Of a stretch of 38,773 nucleotides of DNA, positions 16,605 to 25,433 are shown one piece after another (position 1 is the stretch's first letter; each line of letters begins with the position of its first letter). The translations under genes were made by a program, and so were the position numbers. This DNA comes from Hyphomicrobiales bacterium (GTDB taxonomy: Bacteria; Pseudomonadota; Alphaproteobacteria; Rhizobiales; Rhizobiaceae). The stretch spans positions 1 to 38,773 of the forward strand of contig UBTA01000111.1 in assembly GCA_900468065.1 (NCBI GenBank). The letters are read 5' to 3'. Under the pieces are notes generated by a model, which was given only the letters and a program-made list of their open reading frames with translations, made no database searches and was not told the DNA's origin.

Positions 16605-17711
16605 ATGACCGAAGCAACCACAGCTGCCGCCAAGCCCATTCCCGTCACCGTGCTCACCGGCTATCTCGGCGCCGGCAAGACGACGCTCTTGAACCGCATC
16701 CTGACGGAAGCCCATGGCAAGAAATATGCCGTCATCGTCAACGAATTCGGCGAGATCGGCATCGACAACGACCTGATTGTCGAATCCGACGAAGAAATCT
16801 ACGAAATGAACAATGGCTGCGTCTGCTGCACCGTGCGCGGCGACCTGATCCGCGTTGTCGAAGGCCTGATGCGCCGCCCCGGCCGCTTTGATGCGATCAT
16901 CGTCGAAACCACCGGCCTTGCCGACCCGGTACCGGTCGCCCAGACGTTCTTCATGGATGACGATGTGCGTGCCAAGACCGAACTCGATGCTGTCGTGGCA
17001 TTGGTCGATGCCAAGCATCTGCCGCTACGCCTGAAGGATAGTCGCGAAGCCGAAGACCAGATCGCCTTTGCCGATGTCATTCTGCTCAACAAGACGGACC
17101 TGGTTACGCCGGAAGAGCTGGCGAAGATCGAAGCCACGGTACGGGCGATCAATCCTTCCGCCCGCATCCACCGCACCGAACGCTCCAATATCGACCTGAC
17201 CAAGGTCCTCGACCAAGGCGCTTTCAATCTGGAGAGAGCGCTCGAAAACGAGCCGCATTTCCTCGACCAGGACCATCACGACCATGAACATGCCTGTGGC
17301 CCGGATTGCGGCCACGATCATCATGATCACGACCATCACCACCATGATCATGACCACCATCATCACGATCACGCTCCCTCGCCGATCCATGACGTCACGG
17401 TGCAGTCGGTTTCGCTGCGTGGCGGCGAGATGAACCCGGACCGCTTCTTCCCCTGGATCCAGAAGATCACCCAGACGGAAGGTCCCAACATCCTGCGCCT
17501 GAAGGGTATCATCGCCTTCAAGGACGACGCTGAGCGTTACGTTGTCCAAGGCGTGCACATGATCATCGAAGGCGACCACCAGCGCGCCTGGAAGGACGGC
17601 GAAAAGCACGAGAGCCGTCTGGTCTTCATCGGCCGCGAACTCGACCGCGAAAAGCTCGAACGCACGTTCAAGGCGTGCGAGGCCGTTCCCGCCGAGGCCG
17701 CAGCTCACTGA
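16605..17711 (+). CDS. CobW/COG0523-family GTPase with His-rich metal-binding segment
   Basis: This 368-residue protein is a G3E P-loop GTPase of the CobW/YjiA metallochaperone group. It has Walker [10 protein letters not shown] (19-27), the metal-binding CVCC (72-75, [13 protein letters not shown]), ETTG (101-104) and NKTD (162-165). A His/Asp-rich stretch (224-256) and a C-terminal CobW_C domain follow. Such proteins insert or deliver Zn or Co using GTP. No cobalamin genes adjoin, so a zinc or general metallochaperone role is likelier than a cobalamin role. It overlaps the WD40 gene by one base (TGATG), indicating coupled translation. Confidence 0.93.
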   Translation: MTEATTAAAKPIPVTVLTGYLGAGKTTLLNRILTEAHGKKYAVIVNEFGEIGIDNDLIVESDEEIYEMNNGCVCCTVRGDLIRVVEGLMRRPGRFDAIIVETTGLADPVPVAQTFFMDDDVRAKTELDAVVALVDAKHLPLRLKDSREAEDQIAFADVILLNKTDLVTPEELAKIEATVRAINPSARIHRTERSNIDLTKVLDQGAFNLERALENEPHFLDQDHHDHEHACGPDCGHDHHDHDHHHHDHDHHHHDHAPSPIHDVTVQSVSLRGGEMNPDRFFPWIQKITQTEGPNILRLKGIIAFKDDAERYVVQGVHMIIEGDHQRAWKDGEKHESRLVFIGRELDREKLERTFKACEAVPAEAAAH

Positions 17712-18700
17712 TGCCGACAGTTGCTCCTCTCGACCTTCAAGGTCACGTCGCCGGCGTGGCCTTTCTCGGCGACATCCCGTTCTTTGCCGAATCCTCCGGC
17801 CTCATCCACAGCCTCGATCATGGCCACAAGACCGTCGAAGCGCATGAGGGCTTGCTCTCATGCATTCGCGACGAAGCGACCGACACGCTGCTGACCGGCG
17901 GCGAGGATGGCAAGGTGCTGCGGATCCAGGCGGATGGCGCCACCAGCGAACTTGCCAATGTTCCGCGCAAGTGGATTTCGCAGGTTGCGGCCGGCCCGCA
18001 GGGTGCCGTAGCCTATGCCTATGGCAAGACCGCGCATGTGCGGTTGGCGGACGGCACCGTCAAGGATTTCACCGAGGAGCGCACCGTCGAGGGCATTGCC
18101 TTTGCGCCCAAGGGCCTGCGCATCGCGCTTGCCCGCTATAACGGCGTCTCGCTGCATTGGGTGGCGATAGCAGGCCAGCCGGTCGATCTCGAATGGAAGG
18201 GCGCCCATACCGGCGTCACCTTCTCGCCCGACGGCCGTTTCGTCGTCACCTCCATGCAGGAAAATGCGCTGCACGGCTGGAAGCTCGACACCAAGCCTGG
18301 CGCTGAAACCCGGCACATGCGGATGACCGGCTATCCGGCCAAGATCAAATCCGTTTCATGGTCCGCCAAGGGCAAATGGCTGGCCTCCTCCGGCGCACCG
18401 GCCGCCATCGTCTGGCCCTTCCAGGCCAAGGACGGCCCGATGGGCAAGGCGCCGCTGGAACTCGGTACCCGCGCCAATATCATGGTGACGCAGGTCTGCT
18501 GTCATCCCGTCGAAGAGATCGCGGCGATCGGCTATGCCGACGGCATGATCATGGTGGTGCGCTTCACCGACAGCAAGGAAGTGCTTCTACGCCGTCCCGG
18601 CAAGGGTGCCATCACCGCCATGGCCTGGCACAAGAACGGAAGGCAGCTTGCCTTCGGCTCGGAAGCGGGCGATTGCGGCGTGGTCGATATCGCCGGCTGA
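17711..18700 (+). CDS. WD40-repeat protein coupled to CobW-family gene
   Basis: This 329-residue protein shows repeats of the beta-propeller type (AHEGLLSCIRDEATDTLLTGGEDGKVLRI, GVTFSPDGRFVVTSMQENALHGWKL, KSVSWSAKGKWLASSGAPAAIVW, AMAWHKNGRQLAFGSEAGDCGVVDI). It has no signal peptide, so it is probably a cytoplasmic scaffold. The start overlaps the CobW stop codon (TGATG). The pairing with a COG0523 GTPase recurs in alphaproteobacteria as far as I recall, which suggests the propeller is a partner or client-presenting platform. Its function has not been established. Confidence 0.88.
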   Translation: MPTVAPLDLQGHVAGVAFLGDIPFFAESSGLIHSLDHGHKTVEAHEGLLSCIRDEATDTLLTGGEDGKVLRIQADGATSELANVPRKWISQVAAGPQGAVAYAYGKTAHVRLADGTVKDFTEERTVEGIAFAPKGLRIALARYNGVSLHWVAIAGQPVDLEWKGAHTGVTFSPDGRFVVTSMQENALHGWKLDTKPGAETRHMRMTGYPAKIKSVSWSAKGKWLASSGAPAAIVWPFQAKDGPMGKAPLELGTRANIMVTQVCCHPVEEIAAIGYADGMIMVVRFTDSKEVLLRRPGKGAITAMAWHKNGRQLAFGSEAGDCGVVDIAG

Positions 18701-18760
18701 CACTGGACTGCGAACAGCAGCAGGCTTGACGATCAGGACCTGCCGCGCGAAAACTGCTGA

Positions 18761-19327
18761 ATGCTGTTCAAAAACGATGTGCTCGCAGGGATCGCGAAAG
18801 GTGACGTGACGCTGGCGTTTCGGCGCTGGCAAAAGCCGACTGTGCGAACCGGCGGCACATTGCGTACCGCTGCCGGCGTGCTCTCCATCGATGCGATCGA
18901 CGCCGTGGATGCGGTCGGCCTCACCAATGAGGATGCCGCTCGTTCAGGCCATTCGTCGCTGGACGCGTTGCTTGCCGATATCAAGGGGCAACGCGCAGGC
19001 ACCCTCTATCGCATCGCTTTTCATGTGGCAGGCGACGATCCGAGAGTGGTCTTGCGCGATATCACCGACTTTGGCCCGAATGATCACGAAGACCTGCGGC
19101 AGCGCCTAACCACCTACGACGGAAAATCCCCCTGGACATTGCAAACGCTTCGGCTGATCGCCTCGCGTGAGGGCATCACGGCCGGAGAACTTTCCACAAG
19201 CATCGGCTTTGAAAAGCCAGCCCTCAAGCAGAAAATCCGCAAACTGAAAGAACTCGGCCTGACGGAAAGTCTGCAGAGCGGCTACCGGATTTCGCCGCGA
19301 GGACGTGCCTTCCTCGCCGGGGCCTGA
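18761..19327 (+). CDS. ASCH-like domain fused to winged-helix protein
   Basis: This 188-residue protein starts MLFKNDVLAGIAKGDVTLAFRRWQKPTVRTGGTLRT, the spacing of ASCH/PUA-like domains (conserved F.RW..P.v..G). The C-terminal part (about 125-188) reads as a winged helix (LQTLRLIASREGITAGELSTSIGFEKPALKQKIRKLKELGLTE). ASCH domains are thought to bind RNA or modified nucleotides. The fusion suggests a nucleic-acid-binding regulator, but no target is evident. It lies 60 bp after the WD40 gene and could be part of the same transcript. The function is unknown. Confidence 0.65.
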   Translation: MLFKNDVLAGIAKGDVTLAFRRWQKPTVRTGGTLRTAAGVLSIDAIDAVDAVGLTNEDAARSGHSSLDALLADIKGQRAGTLYRIAFHVAGDDPRVVLRDITDFGPNDHEDLRQRLTTYDGKSPWTLQTLRLIASREGITAGELSTSIGFEKPALKQKIRKLKELGLTESLQSGYRISPRGRAFLAGA

Positions 19328-19337
19328 CCGGCCGTTA

Positions 19338-19781
19338 TCACCAGGCCAATTCCACCTGCGGACGGCCATTCGAGGTTTTCTCCACCGTTCTCCCGGTTTC
19401 GTCTATCGTGCAATGGACACGCTTGCGGAAAGCCGAGAAGCTGTCGAAGGTGACGACATCCACGGCCTCGTCGAAATCCAGCGTCAGCCGGTAGCGGCCG
19501 GGCTGGGCGGTCACAGCCTGCACGCCCAGGATTGTCGCTTCGAAGGGTTGGCCGAGATAATGGCCCTTGACCCGCGACCCGAGCATCCACGGATTGAGCG
19601 GCGGCCGGTTTCCGACCACGGCATGCAGCGTGTTCCAATCGCGAAAGCCGTATTGCGCGGCCAGAAGCTCCAGTGATTTGGAATGGGTGATGTCCTGGCC
19701 ACCGGCGGCAAGACCGGCGCGCAGCCGTTTTGCCTGATCTTTCAGGGCATCGAGTGACGGAAGCGGGATCGATCCACGCAT
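19338..19781 (-). CDS. Glyoxalase_8-type family protein
   Basis: This 147-residue protein begins with the pattern LDALKDQAKRLRAGLAAGGQDITHSKSLELLAAQYGFRDWNTLHA, characteristic of the Glyoxalase_8 domain of unknown activity. The remainder contains beta-strand-like stretches (RYRLTLDFDEAVDVVTFDSF). The ATG at 19781, preceded by GGAGA, is preferred over 19889. It converges with the ASCH-like gene with 10 bp between stops. The glyoxalase label comes from the family name and does not show activity. Confidence 0.75.
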   Translation of the reverse strand: MRGSIPLPSLDALKDQAKRLRAGLAAGGQDITHSKSLELLAAQYGFRDWNTLHAVVGNRPPLNPWMLGSRVKGHYLGQPFEATILGVQAVTAQPGRYRLTLDFDEAVDVVTFDSFSAFRKRVHCTIDETGRTVEKTSNGRPQVELAW

Positions 19782-20084
19782 CTTCAAGTCTCCAACATGG
19801 AGCGTGCAGTCATTCGGAGGGAGTCCGCCTTGCCACCGTTCGCACGCCACAAGAATGGACGACCGAAGAGGAACGAGAGACTTCACCAAAAGCTTGAGGC
19901 TTGCGGACGGCCGGGGCTCTCACCCGTTGGCGGCCGATGTAATCCATTGCACAGATCCTGTCAAATTTCCGGTCCAACAGGAAACGGCGGGCGTCACCAT
20001 TTGGTATCGCCGCCGTTGGTCATACTTGCCCCGGTCAGCCGCAGGGAGAGGCGGGGGCTGAACCCTCTCCCTGCGCCTCAGGTG
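19782..20084. other. Intergenic region with inverted repeat
   Basis: No gene is seen in this stretch. Near its right end GCAGGGAGAG (20041-20050) and CTCTCCCTGC (20065-20074) form a perfect 10-bp inverted repeat with a 14-nt loop, just beyond the stop codon of the Gly/Asn-rich gene. There is no T run, so it is not a standard terminator and may be a dispersed palindromic element. Confidence 0.5.
20041..20074. repeat. Perfect 10-bp inverted repeat
   Basis: The arms are GCAGGGAGAG and CTCTCCCTGC, with a loop of gcgggggctgaacc. This type of short, GC-rich, intergenic palindrome is often dispersed in rhizobial genomes; copies in this window were not found by eye. Confidence 0.5.
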
Positions 20085-20396
20085 TTAGTGACGCGGCTTC
20101 TTGCCGCCGTCACCACCAGAGAGGACACCGAGACCGAGAATGCCGGTGTTGTTGCCCGACAGGACGCCGCTGAGAATTCCATTCCCGCTGCCATTCAAAA
20201 CGCCGTTCAGAACGTTGTTGCCCGACAGGACATTACCGACGCCGACAGACGGCGCGACAACGATGCCGCCATTGGCGATGCCGTTACCCTTGCCATTGAA
20301 CAGATTGAGCGACAGGCCACCGGCCGAAGCCGGGGAAACCGTCACCGCAACAGCTGCGAGAGAGGCGAATGCGATGAATGCGGATTTGAAGTTCAT
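20085..20396 (-). CDS. Secreted Gly/Asn-rich repeat protein
   Basis: This 103-residue protein has a signal peptide (MNFKSAFIAFASLAAVAVTV, cleavage near ASA-GG at 25) and a low-complexity mature part with a repeating unit of the form [VI]-L-[SN]-G-x. Examples are NVLSGNN, VLNGVLNG, GILSGVLSGNN and ILGLGVLSGG. It ends with a basic KKPRH tail. The start is the ATG at 20396, preceded by GGAGGT. Regular hydrophobic/Gly/Asn repeats resemble those of secreted fibril-forming proteins, but no family is certain. It faces a divergent outer-membrane beta-barrel gene. The function is unknown. Confidence 0.7.
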   Translation of the reverse strand: MNFKSAFIAFASLAAVAVTVSPASAGGLSLNLFNGKGNGIANGGIVVAPSVGVGNVLSGNNVLNGVLNGSGNGILSGVLSGNNTGILGLGVLSGGDGGKKPRH

Positions 20397-20659
20397 GGTA
20401 TTACCTCCGTTGTTCGTGCATCCCTTATGCACAACCATGAGGATATTCTTGATATCCAAACACTCAAGCGAAGATGGTTTTTATAATAAATTGTTAACCA
20501 TAATAAATACAACTTTAAGATTCATTCGCACAAGATCAAATAACCGGCGATACACACGCAAAAATACGTTTTGGCATAATCACTAAAGCAACTATAGGAG
20601 TTATTTAACCATCTAAATGCAGACTGCGCTTAAGAAACCCTGCGTTGAGGAATTGAGGG

Positions 20660-21826
20660 ATGCGTGCACGAATGGCCGCTGCGGCACTCATGGTTGCCGT
20701 ACCGATGGCAAACGTGGCGCATAGCGAGACAACTGTCGAATATTGGACCAGACAGGGCTATTCCACCAATCTTTTGGAAAGTCCGGGCCCACTTTCTGGT
20801 CCGTTCTGGGAAGAATCGCTCAAGTTGCGGGGCACGATCGGCCATGATGATGCCAAGCTCACCTATGGAATCTATCAGGAAGAACTGCGGACCGGCGCCT
20901 ACCGGTTCGGCGACACGCATGAAACCGGATTCAACCTCGGATACGCGCACAACCTGGGGAAGGATACGATTATGGAGTTGGAAGCATCCTATATCCGCAA
21001 CAGTTCGGGGGATGTCTTTCTGCAACTTCCAGGAAACATCATCGGATACCGAACTGTTGATCGAGCCATGCAAGCCGGCGGCAAGGTTGCAACTACAGCG
21101 TTTGGTGGCAAAACGGCATTTTCAGCCAAGATCAGCCAACTACGTCATGGCGATGCACAGTTCACCCTTGACCTTCTGAAGCCCACGAAGCTCGACCCGG
21201 ATGTCGGGCTTGTGACGCTCGGCGCCAGCCATTTCATCGCGGCCAAAGGCGGCGAACTCTGCCTCTGCTTAGAATATAATCACTCGATGATCGACGAGAA
21301 CGAACAGCCCGTCTATGCGCGCTTTCCCGCATCGACCCTGCGTGGGTCTCTCGCCTACGGCAGAGAATTCAGCAACGGCCTGTCGCTGATCGCGGAGGCC
21401 GGTATCATCGTCCTGTCGAGCGACAACCTCCCCCGCGGCGGACGGCAGAGCCGGCCGTATCTGCATGGCGAAGCCAAGTGGAAAGCGCCCGCCGGATTAG
21501 AATTCGCCGCTGCCTATAAGCACGATATCATCATCGGTGACATCGACGACGCCTTAGCTGAAGTCGTCGATAGCTACAAGGTTGCAGTATCCCGTCAGCT
21601 GAACCCATGGACAAAGGTCACGCTGTCGTATGATCTCGCTGAGAGTGAGTACGTCTACTACCTCTACGATCGGACGACCCGAAACATGTCTGCGAAGCTG
21701 ACATTCGGCGAGGAGAAGAAGCCGCAATTCGAAATCGGCTATGCCTATGTCAAGCGGACGGAGGCGGATCGGAGCAACAACTACAAAGGCAGCGAAGTCA
21801 CCGCCCGCGTCAGCGGCTCGTTCTGA
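20660..21826 (+). CDS. Outer-membrane beta-barrel protein
   Basis: This 388-residue protein carries a signal peptide (MRARMAAAALMVAVPMANVAHS, cleavage at 22). The mature sequence alternates short amphipathic strands with Gly/Asn/Asp turns (for example SLKLRGTIGHDDAKLTYGIYQEE, TGFNLGYAHNLGKDT and LRGSLAYGREFSNGLSLIAEAGI). It ends in Phe (VTARVSGSF), the usual C-terminus of barrels recognised by the BAM machinery. TGAGG lies 9 nt upstream of the ATG. No specific porin or transporter subfamily can be assigned. It is divergent from the repeat-protein gene, with a 263-bp AT-rich intergenic region. Confidence 0.75.
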   Translation: MRARMAAAALMVAVPMANVAHSETTVEYWTRQGYSTNLLESPGPLSGPFWEESLKLRGTIGHDDAKLTYGIYQEELRTGAYRFGDTHETGFNLGYAHNLGKDTIMELEASYIRNSSGDVFLQLPGNIIGYRTVDRAMQAGGKVATTAFGGKTAFSAKISQLRHGDAQFTLDLLKPTKLDPDVGLVTLGASHFIAAKGGELCLCLEYNHSMIDENEQPVYARFPASTLRGSLAYGREFSNGLSLIAEAGIIVLSSDNLPRGGRQSRPYLHGEAKWKAPAGLEFAAAYKHDIIIGDIDDALAEVVDSYKVAVSRQLNPWTKVTLSYDLAESEYVYYLYDRTTRNMSAKLTFGEEKKPQFEIGYAYVKRTEADRSNNYKGSEVTARVSGSF

Positions 21827-21898
21827 TTGATGGCAGGAAATATCGGAGAAAACGCCATGGCTCCCAAAGCATGGCGTCCTCTCGCAAGGTCGGCAGGA

Positions 21899-22489
21899 TC
21901 AGGCAGCGCGGCGCAGGCGCGGCATGGCAAGCTTGCGGCCGCTGGCAACCAGCATGCCGGCAGCGCCCTCCAGCCAGCCATCCTTCAGCTCGATCGCCAG
22001 AAAACGGTTGCGCTCGAACGGGCCGGGCATGACGAGGTGTTGTGCCTTGGCGGCGAAGAAGCCGAAGCGCTCGTAATAGGGCGCATCGCCAACCAGCAGG
22101 ATGGCACCGTGACCACGGTTCTTTGCCTCGCCGATGGCCGCCCGCATCAGGGCGCCGCCGATTCCCTTACCCTCGTGGGCGGCATCGACCGCCAGCGGAC
22201 CAAGCATCAGGGCATCAACGGGGACGCCTTCGCGGCTGACGCCGGCTTCGACGTTCCACAGGCGCACGGTGCCGATGACATGGCCATCCGGATCGCGGGC
22301 AACCAGCGCCAGGCCTTCGGCCGGAACACGATCACGGCGCAGCGTCTCGGAAGACTTGCGGCGGCGGTTCGGCCCCATGGCCTGATCAAGCAGGTTTTCG
22401 CGCGCGACGACGTCGCCCGGATTTTCCGTGTCGATAGTGAAAGCATTCTGCGCAAAGAAAGCGCGAACAGAATCAAGAACAGCGGCCAT
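21899..22489 (-). CDS. GNAT-family N-acetyltransferase
   Basis: This 196-residue enzyme transfers an acetyl group from acetyl-CoA. The acetyl-CoA loop is LGPLAVDAAHEGKGIGGALMRAAIGEA, the classic GNAT motif A with GKGIGG; YYERFGFF at about 138-145 is also typical. It resembles YhbS-like enzymes. GGGAGG lies upstream of the ATG. It is 101 bp downstream of the decarboxylase stop on the same strand. The acceptor substrate is unknown. Confidence 0.85.
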   Translation of the reverse strand: MAAVLDSVRAFFAQNAFTIDTENPGDVVARENLLDQAMGPNRRRKSSETLRRDRVPAEGLALVARDPDGHVIGTVRLWNVEAGVSREGVPVDALMLGPLAVDAAHEGKGIGGALMRAAIGEAKNRGHGAILLVGDAPYYERFGFFAAKAQHLVMPGPFERNRFLAIELKDGWLEGAAGMLVASGRKLAMPRLRRAA

Positions 22490-22590
22490 CTTGGCCTCCC
22501 GTACCCAATACCGTGATAAGCGGCGGTTATGACAAATTGTGAATTTGCTGCTCCGGCTTGACCCGGAGCAGGCTTTTTAGACGACGCCAA

Positions 22591-23724
22591 TCAGATGACG
22601 TAGGCCTTCAGCGGGTCGAAACCGTTAAAGGCCACAGCCGAATAGGTCGTCGTATAGGCACCGGTGCCCTCGATCAGAACTTCGTCGCCGATAGAAAGCG
22701 TGATCGGCAGCGGATACATGTTCTTCTCGTACATCACGTCAGCCGAATCGCAGGTCGGGCCGGCCAGCACGCAAGGCTCCATTTCGTCGGCATCATGGAT
22801 GGTGCGGATCGGGTAACGGATCGCTTCGTCCATGGTTTCGGCGAGACCGCCGAACTTGCCGATGTCAAGGAACACCCAGCGGTGGTTGTCATTGTCCGAC
22901 TTCTTCGAGATCAGCACGACTTCCGCCTTGATCACGCCGGCATTGCCGACCATGCCGCGGCCCGGCTCGATGATGGTTTCCGGCAGGTTATTGCCGAAGT
23001 GCTTGCGCAGCGACGAAAAGATCGCCTGGCCGTAGGCTTCCGCCGACGGCACGTCGCGCAGGTACTTGGTCGGAAAACCACCGCCCATGTTGACCATCTT
23101 CAGCTCGATGCCCTGCTTTGCCAGCTGCACGAACACGCGCTTGGCATCGGCAAGTGCCGAATCCCAGGCATCGACCTTGGTCATCTGCGAGCCGACATGG
23201 AACGAGACGCCGTGCGAAACGAGGCCCAGCTGATGCGCGTAGACGAGGACATCGACCGCCATCTGCGGAACGCAGCCGAACTTGCGCGACAGCGGCCATT
23301 CGGCACCTTCGCCATCGGTCAGGACACGGCAGAACACGCGGGCGCCGGGCGCTGCACGGGAGATCTTTTCGACTTCCTCATGGCTATCGACGGCAAAAAG
23401 CGAGACGCCGAGCGCATGCGCCTTGGCGACATCGCGTTCCTTCTTGATGGTGTTGCCGAAGGAAACGCGCGAAGCGGTCGCACCGGCATCGAGTGCCATT
23501 TCGATTTCGGCGACGGACGCGCAATCGAAGTTGGAGCCCATGGAGGCGAGCAGGCGCAGGATTTCCGGCGACGGGTTTGCCTTGACGGCATAATAGATCG
23601 AGCTATCCGGCAGAGCGTGGCGGAAAGCCTTGAAATTGTCGCGCACGACATCGAGGTCAACCACAAGGCAAGGGCCTTCTGGACGTCGGGTGTTCAAGAA
23701 GTCGATGATACGTGCAGTCGTCAT
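22591..23724 (-). CDS. Ornithine/lysine decarboxylase (PLP-dependent, fold III)
   Basis: This 377-residue enzyme decarboxylates ornithine (or lysine) to putrescine (or cadaverine) with PLP, as in eukaryotic-type ODC. Lys48 in YYAVKANP is the Schiff-base lysine. HVGSQ (176-180), GGGFP (214-218), EPGRG (253-257) and the active-site Cys325-Asp326 in PTCDSAD are all present. The ATG at 23724 gives MTTARIIDFLN; the longer frame to 23853 lacks support. A leader of about 400 nt precedes it. Substrate preference between ornithine and lysine cannot be settled by eye. Confidence 0.93.
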   Translation of the reverse strand: MTTARIIDFLNTRRPEGPCLVVDLDVVRDNFKAFRHALPDSSIYYAVKANPSPEILRLLASMGSNFDCASVAEIEMALDAGATASRVSFGNTIKKERDVAKAHALGVSLFAVDSHEEVEKISRAAPGARVFCRVLTDGEGAEWPLSRKFGCVPQMAVDVLVYAHQLGLVSHGVSFHVGSQMTKVDAWDSALADAKRVFVQLAKQGIELKMVNMGGGFPTKYLRDVPSAEAYGQAIFSSLRKHFGNNLPETIIEPGRGMVGNAGVIKAEVVLISKKSDNDNHRWVFLDIGKFGGLAETMDEAIRYPIRTIHDADEMEPCVLAGPTCDSADVMYEKNMYPLPITLSIGDEVLIEGTGAYTTTYSAVAFNGFDPLKAYVI

Positions 23725-24127
23725 GGTTCTATCCCCAATCAGGTACGCTCCACGAAGACGTGGAGGACAAAGGACATACGTGAACATGCCCCGGAACCAG
23801 CCGGTGGAGACCCCGGATCCAGACATGCGCACGATGCGCGAATGATGGAACAACGCCCTGCCAAGAGCTTTGATCCGCTTTGTCTGCCATTGATTGGAAG
23901 GATGACCCTACCGCACTTCCGGCAATGAAGGTGTGCCTCTTCAGTAACCCCCGCTGATGGAAAGCAGGGAGAGAACAAAAAGGCCCGCACCGTCGTTGCT
24001 TCAGATGTCCTCGCATTTTCCGGTTGGCCGGAGTAGCGACTGGAGGGGTTAATTCCAGGTACCTTACCGATTTCCTCACCAAATTCGAGGGTCGGCGGAC
24101 ACCCATGGGCACGTGCGACTTTGGGCT
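23725..24127 (-). ncRNA. Long 5' leader of the decarboxylase gene, candidate speF-type RNA element
   Basis: From memory, alphaproteobacterial ornithine decarboxylase genes carry the structured speF leader motif. The region has the right place and length. Near its end (23748-23765) is a strong 7-bp hairpin, CTCCACG/CGTGGAG with loop TCTT, about 24 nt before the start codon. I have not matched the published consensus, so this is a candidate. Confidence 0.5.
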
Positions 24128-24133
24128 GAAACG

Positions 24134-24163
24134 GAGATAAGAAAAAACCTTGTCGTAATCAAG
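24134..24163 (-). promoter_or_regulatory. Candidate promoter of the decarboxylase gene
   Basis: On the minus strand CTTGAT (24163-24158), an 18-nt gap and TATCTC (24139-24134) resemble an alphaproteobacterial sigma-70 promoter. The inferred start site near 24127 gives a leader of about 400 nt. Confidence 0.4.
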
Positions 24164-24433
24164 ACTTTTTTCGATTTGGCTGTTGATTTTTTATGCGCGA
24201 CAAAAGCCGTTAAGATGTTCACATTTCCTGAACAATCGGGGCGAACCCGTCGCAGAAACCAAAGCCTTGTTTTATGGCCCCTTTTGGAGAGCGGCGAAGG
24301 GTTTTGAGGAAATACCAAAAGTTAACGTGCACAGCAGTCTTTCGAATTTCGGTAACTCCGGTCTATCGTTGCAGCGACAAAAATAGCGAATCAGAAACGG
24401 GGCGGCAGCCCAACAGGCAGGAACAGCAGCCCG

Positions 24434-25333
24434 ATGGATACACTGACCCGCATCCGCGCCTTTATCGATGTCGTCGATGCCGAGGGTTTTTCGGCAGCCG
24501 CACGGCGCGTCGGACGCTCCAAGGCGCTGCTGTCGAAATATGTGCGGGAACTGGAAGACGAACTCGGAGCACTTCTATTGAACCGCACGACCCGGCAGTT
24601 TTCCCTCACCGAGGCTGGTCATACCTATTACCGGACGGCGTCGGAAATCCTGAAAGAGATCGACAACCTCGCCGACCTGGTTCGCGCCAGCAATTCCGAT
24701 CTCAAGGGCCGCCTGCGGATTTCCGCACCGCGCACCTTCGTCGATGCGGAGATCGGCCAGTCGCTGATCGATTTCGGCAAGGCCCATCCGGAACTGTCAC
24801 TGGAAATCATCTCGGACGACCGCTTCGTCGATCTGGTCGAGGAAGGCTTCGACGTGGCGATCCGCATCACCAAGCTGGAGGATTCAACCCTGATCGCCCG
24901 CAAGCTTGATGATTTCCAGGTTCTATACTGCGCAACGCCGGCCTTCCTTGAAGAGTTCGGACCGATCACCCATCCTTCCGAACTGTCGCGCCACCCCTGC
25001 ATCATCGACACCAACGGCCGGTCCTATAGCAATTGGCGCTTCACCGAGCCGGACGGCACGGGGTTCAGCGTTCCGGTTGGCGGGCCGATCGAGGTCAACA
25101 GCCCGCTTGCCGCTGTGCGCGCGGCGGAATCCGGCATGGGCGTTGCCGGCGTTCCCGATTTCATCGCCCGGCCGAAGATCACAGCCGGCACGCTGGTTTC
25201 CATTTTCGAAGACTATATACCGAAGGATCGCGGCATCTACGCGATCTATCCGCACCGGCGCTATCTGCCGACCAAGGTGCGCACGTTCGTCGACTTCCTG
25301 CATCAGTGGTTTCGCAAGAACGCGGAAAATTGA
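24434..25333 (+). CDS. LysR-family transcriptional regulator
   Basis: This 299-residue regulator has an N-terminal winged helix (RIRAFIDVVDAEGFSAAARRVGRSKALLSKYVRELEDELGALLLNRTTR) and a substrate-binding effector domain (SDLKGRLRISAPRTF to VDLVEEGFDVAIR), typical of the CrgA-like subgroup. It is divergent from the decarboxylase gene, which is a possible target. Neighbouring downstream genes are metal-related. The ribosome binding site is weak (cagcagcccg before the ATG). The effector is unknown. Confidence 0.93.
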   Translation: MDTLTRIRAFIDVVDAEGFSAAARRVGRSKALLSKYVRELEDELGALLLNRTTRQFSLTEAGHTYYRTASEILKEIDNLADLVRASNSDLKGRLRISAPRTFVDAEIGQSLIDFGKAHPELSLEIISDDRFVDLVEEGFDVAIRITKLEDSTLIARKLDDFQVLYCATPAFLEEFGPITHPSELSRHPCIIDTNGRSYSNWRFTEPDGTGFSVPVGGPIEVNSPLAAVRAAESGMGVAGVPDFIARPKITAGTLVSIFEDYIPKDRGIYAIYPHRRYLPTKVRTFVDFLHQWFRKNAEN

Positions 25334-25433
25334 CGGGGCAGCAACCGGCGACAAGTCCCAATTCCGTCCCATTTGACATACATTGCAAGAGTGTTGGCGT
25401 TGCGCCCGAGACAGCCAAAGGAATCATGACAGA

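Larger units (their letters stand above)
23725..24433. other. Large divergent intergenic region between decarboxylase and LysR genes
   Basis: This 709-bp gap is the longest in the window. The left 400 bp is the candidate decarboxylase leader. The right 270 bp holds the AT-rich divergent promoter zone and the LysR start region. Frames on both strands here have no ribosome binding sites or recognisable products, so I annotate no protein. Confidence 0.55.

Noticed and set aside
16510..16608. Small 32-codon frame (GTG start) ending in an ATGA overlap with the CobW-family gene
   Set aside because: The overlap is suggestive, but there is no ribosome binding site and the peptide has no recognisable features; it is probably a chance frame.
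22558..23928. 456-codon plus-strand frame across the decarboxylase gene
   Set aside because: The minus-strand gene has all PLP-enzyme motifs; the plus-strand frame is a shadow with no family resemblance.
23739..24112. Minus-strand frames in the decarboxylase leader as possible leader peptides
   Set aside because: No clear ribosome binding site or polyamine-sensing peptide pattern was seen; the region is better explained as an RNA leader.
25374..25433. TTGACA upstream of DUF1007 as a promoter, and a possible Zur box
   Set aside because: TTGACA is present, but no good -10 at the right distance and no palindrome resembling a Zur site could be found.
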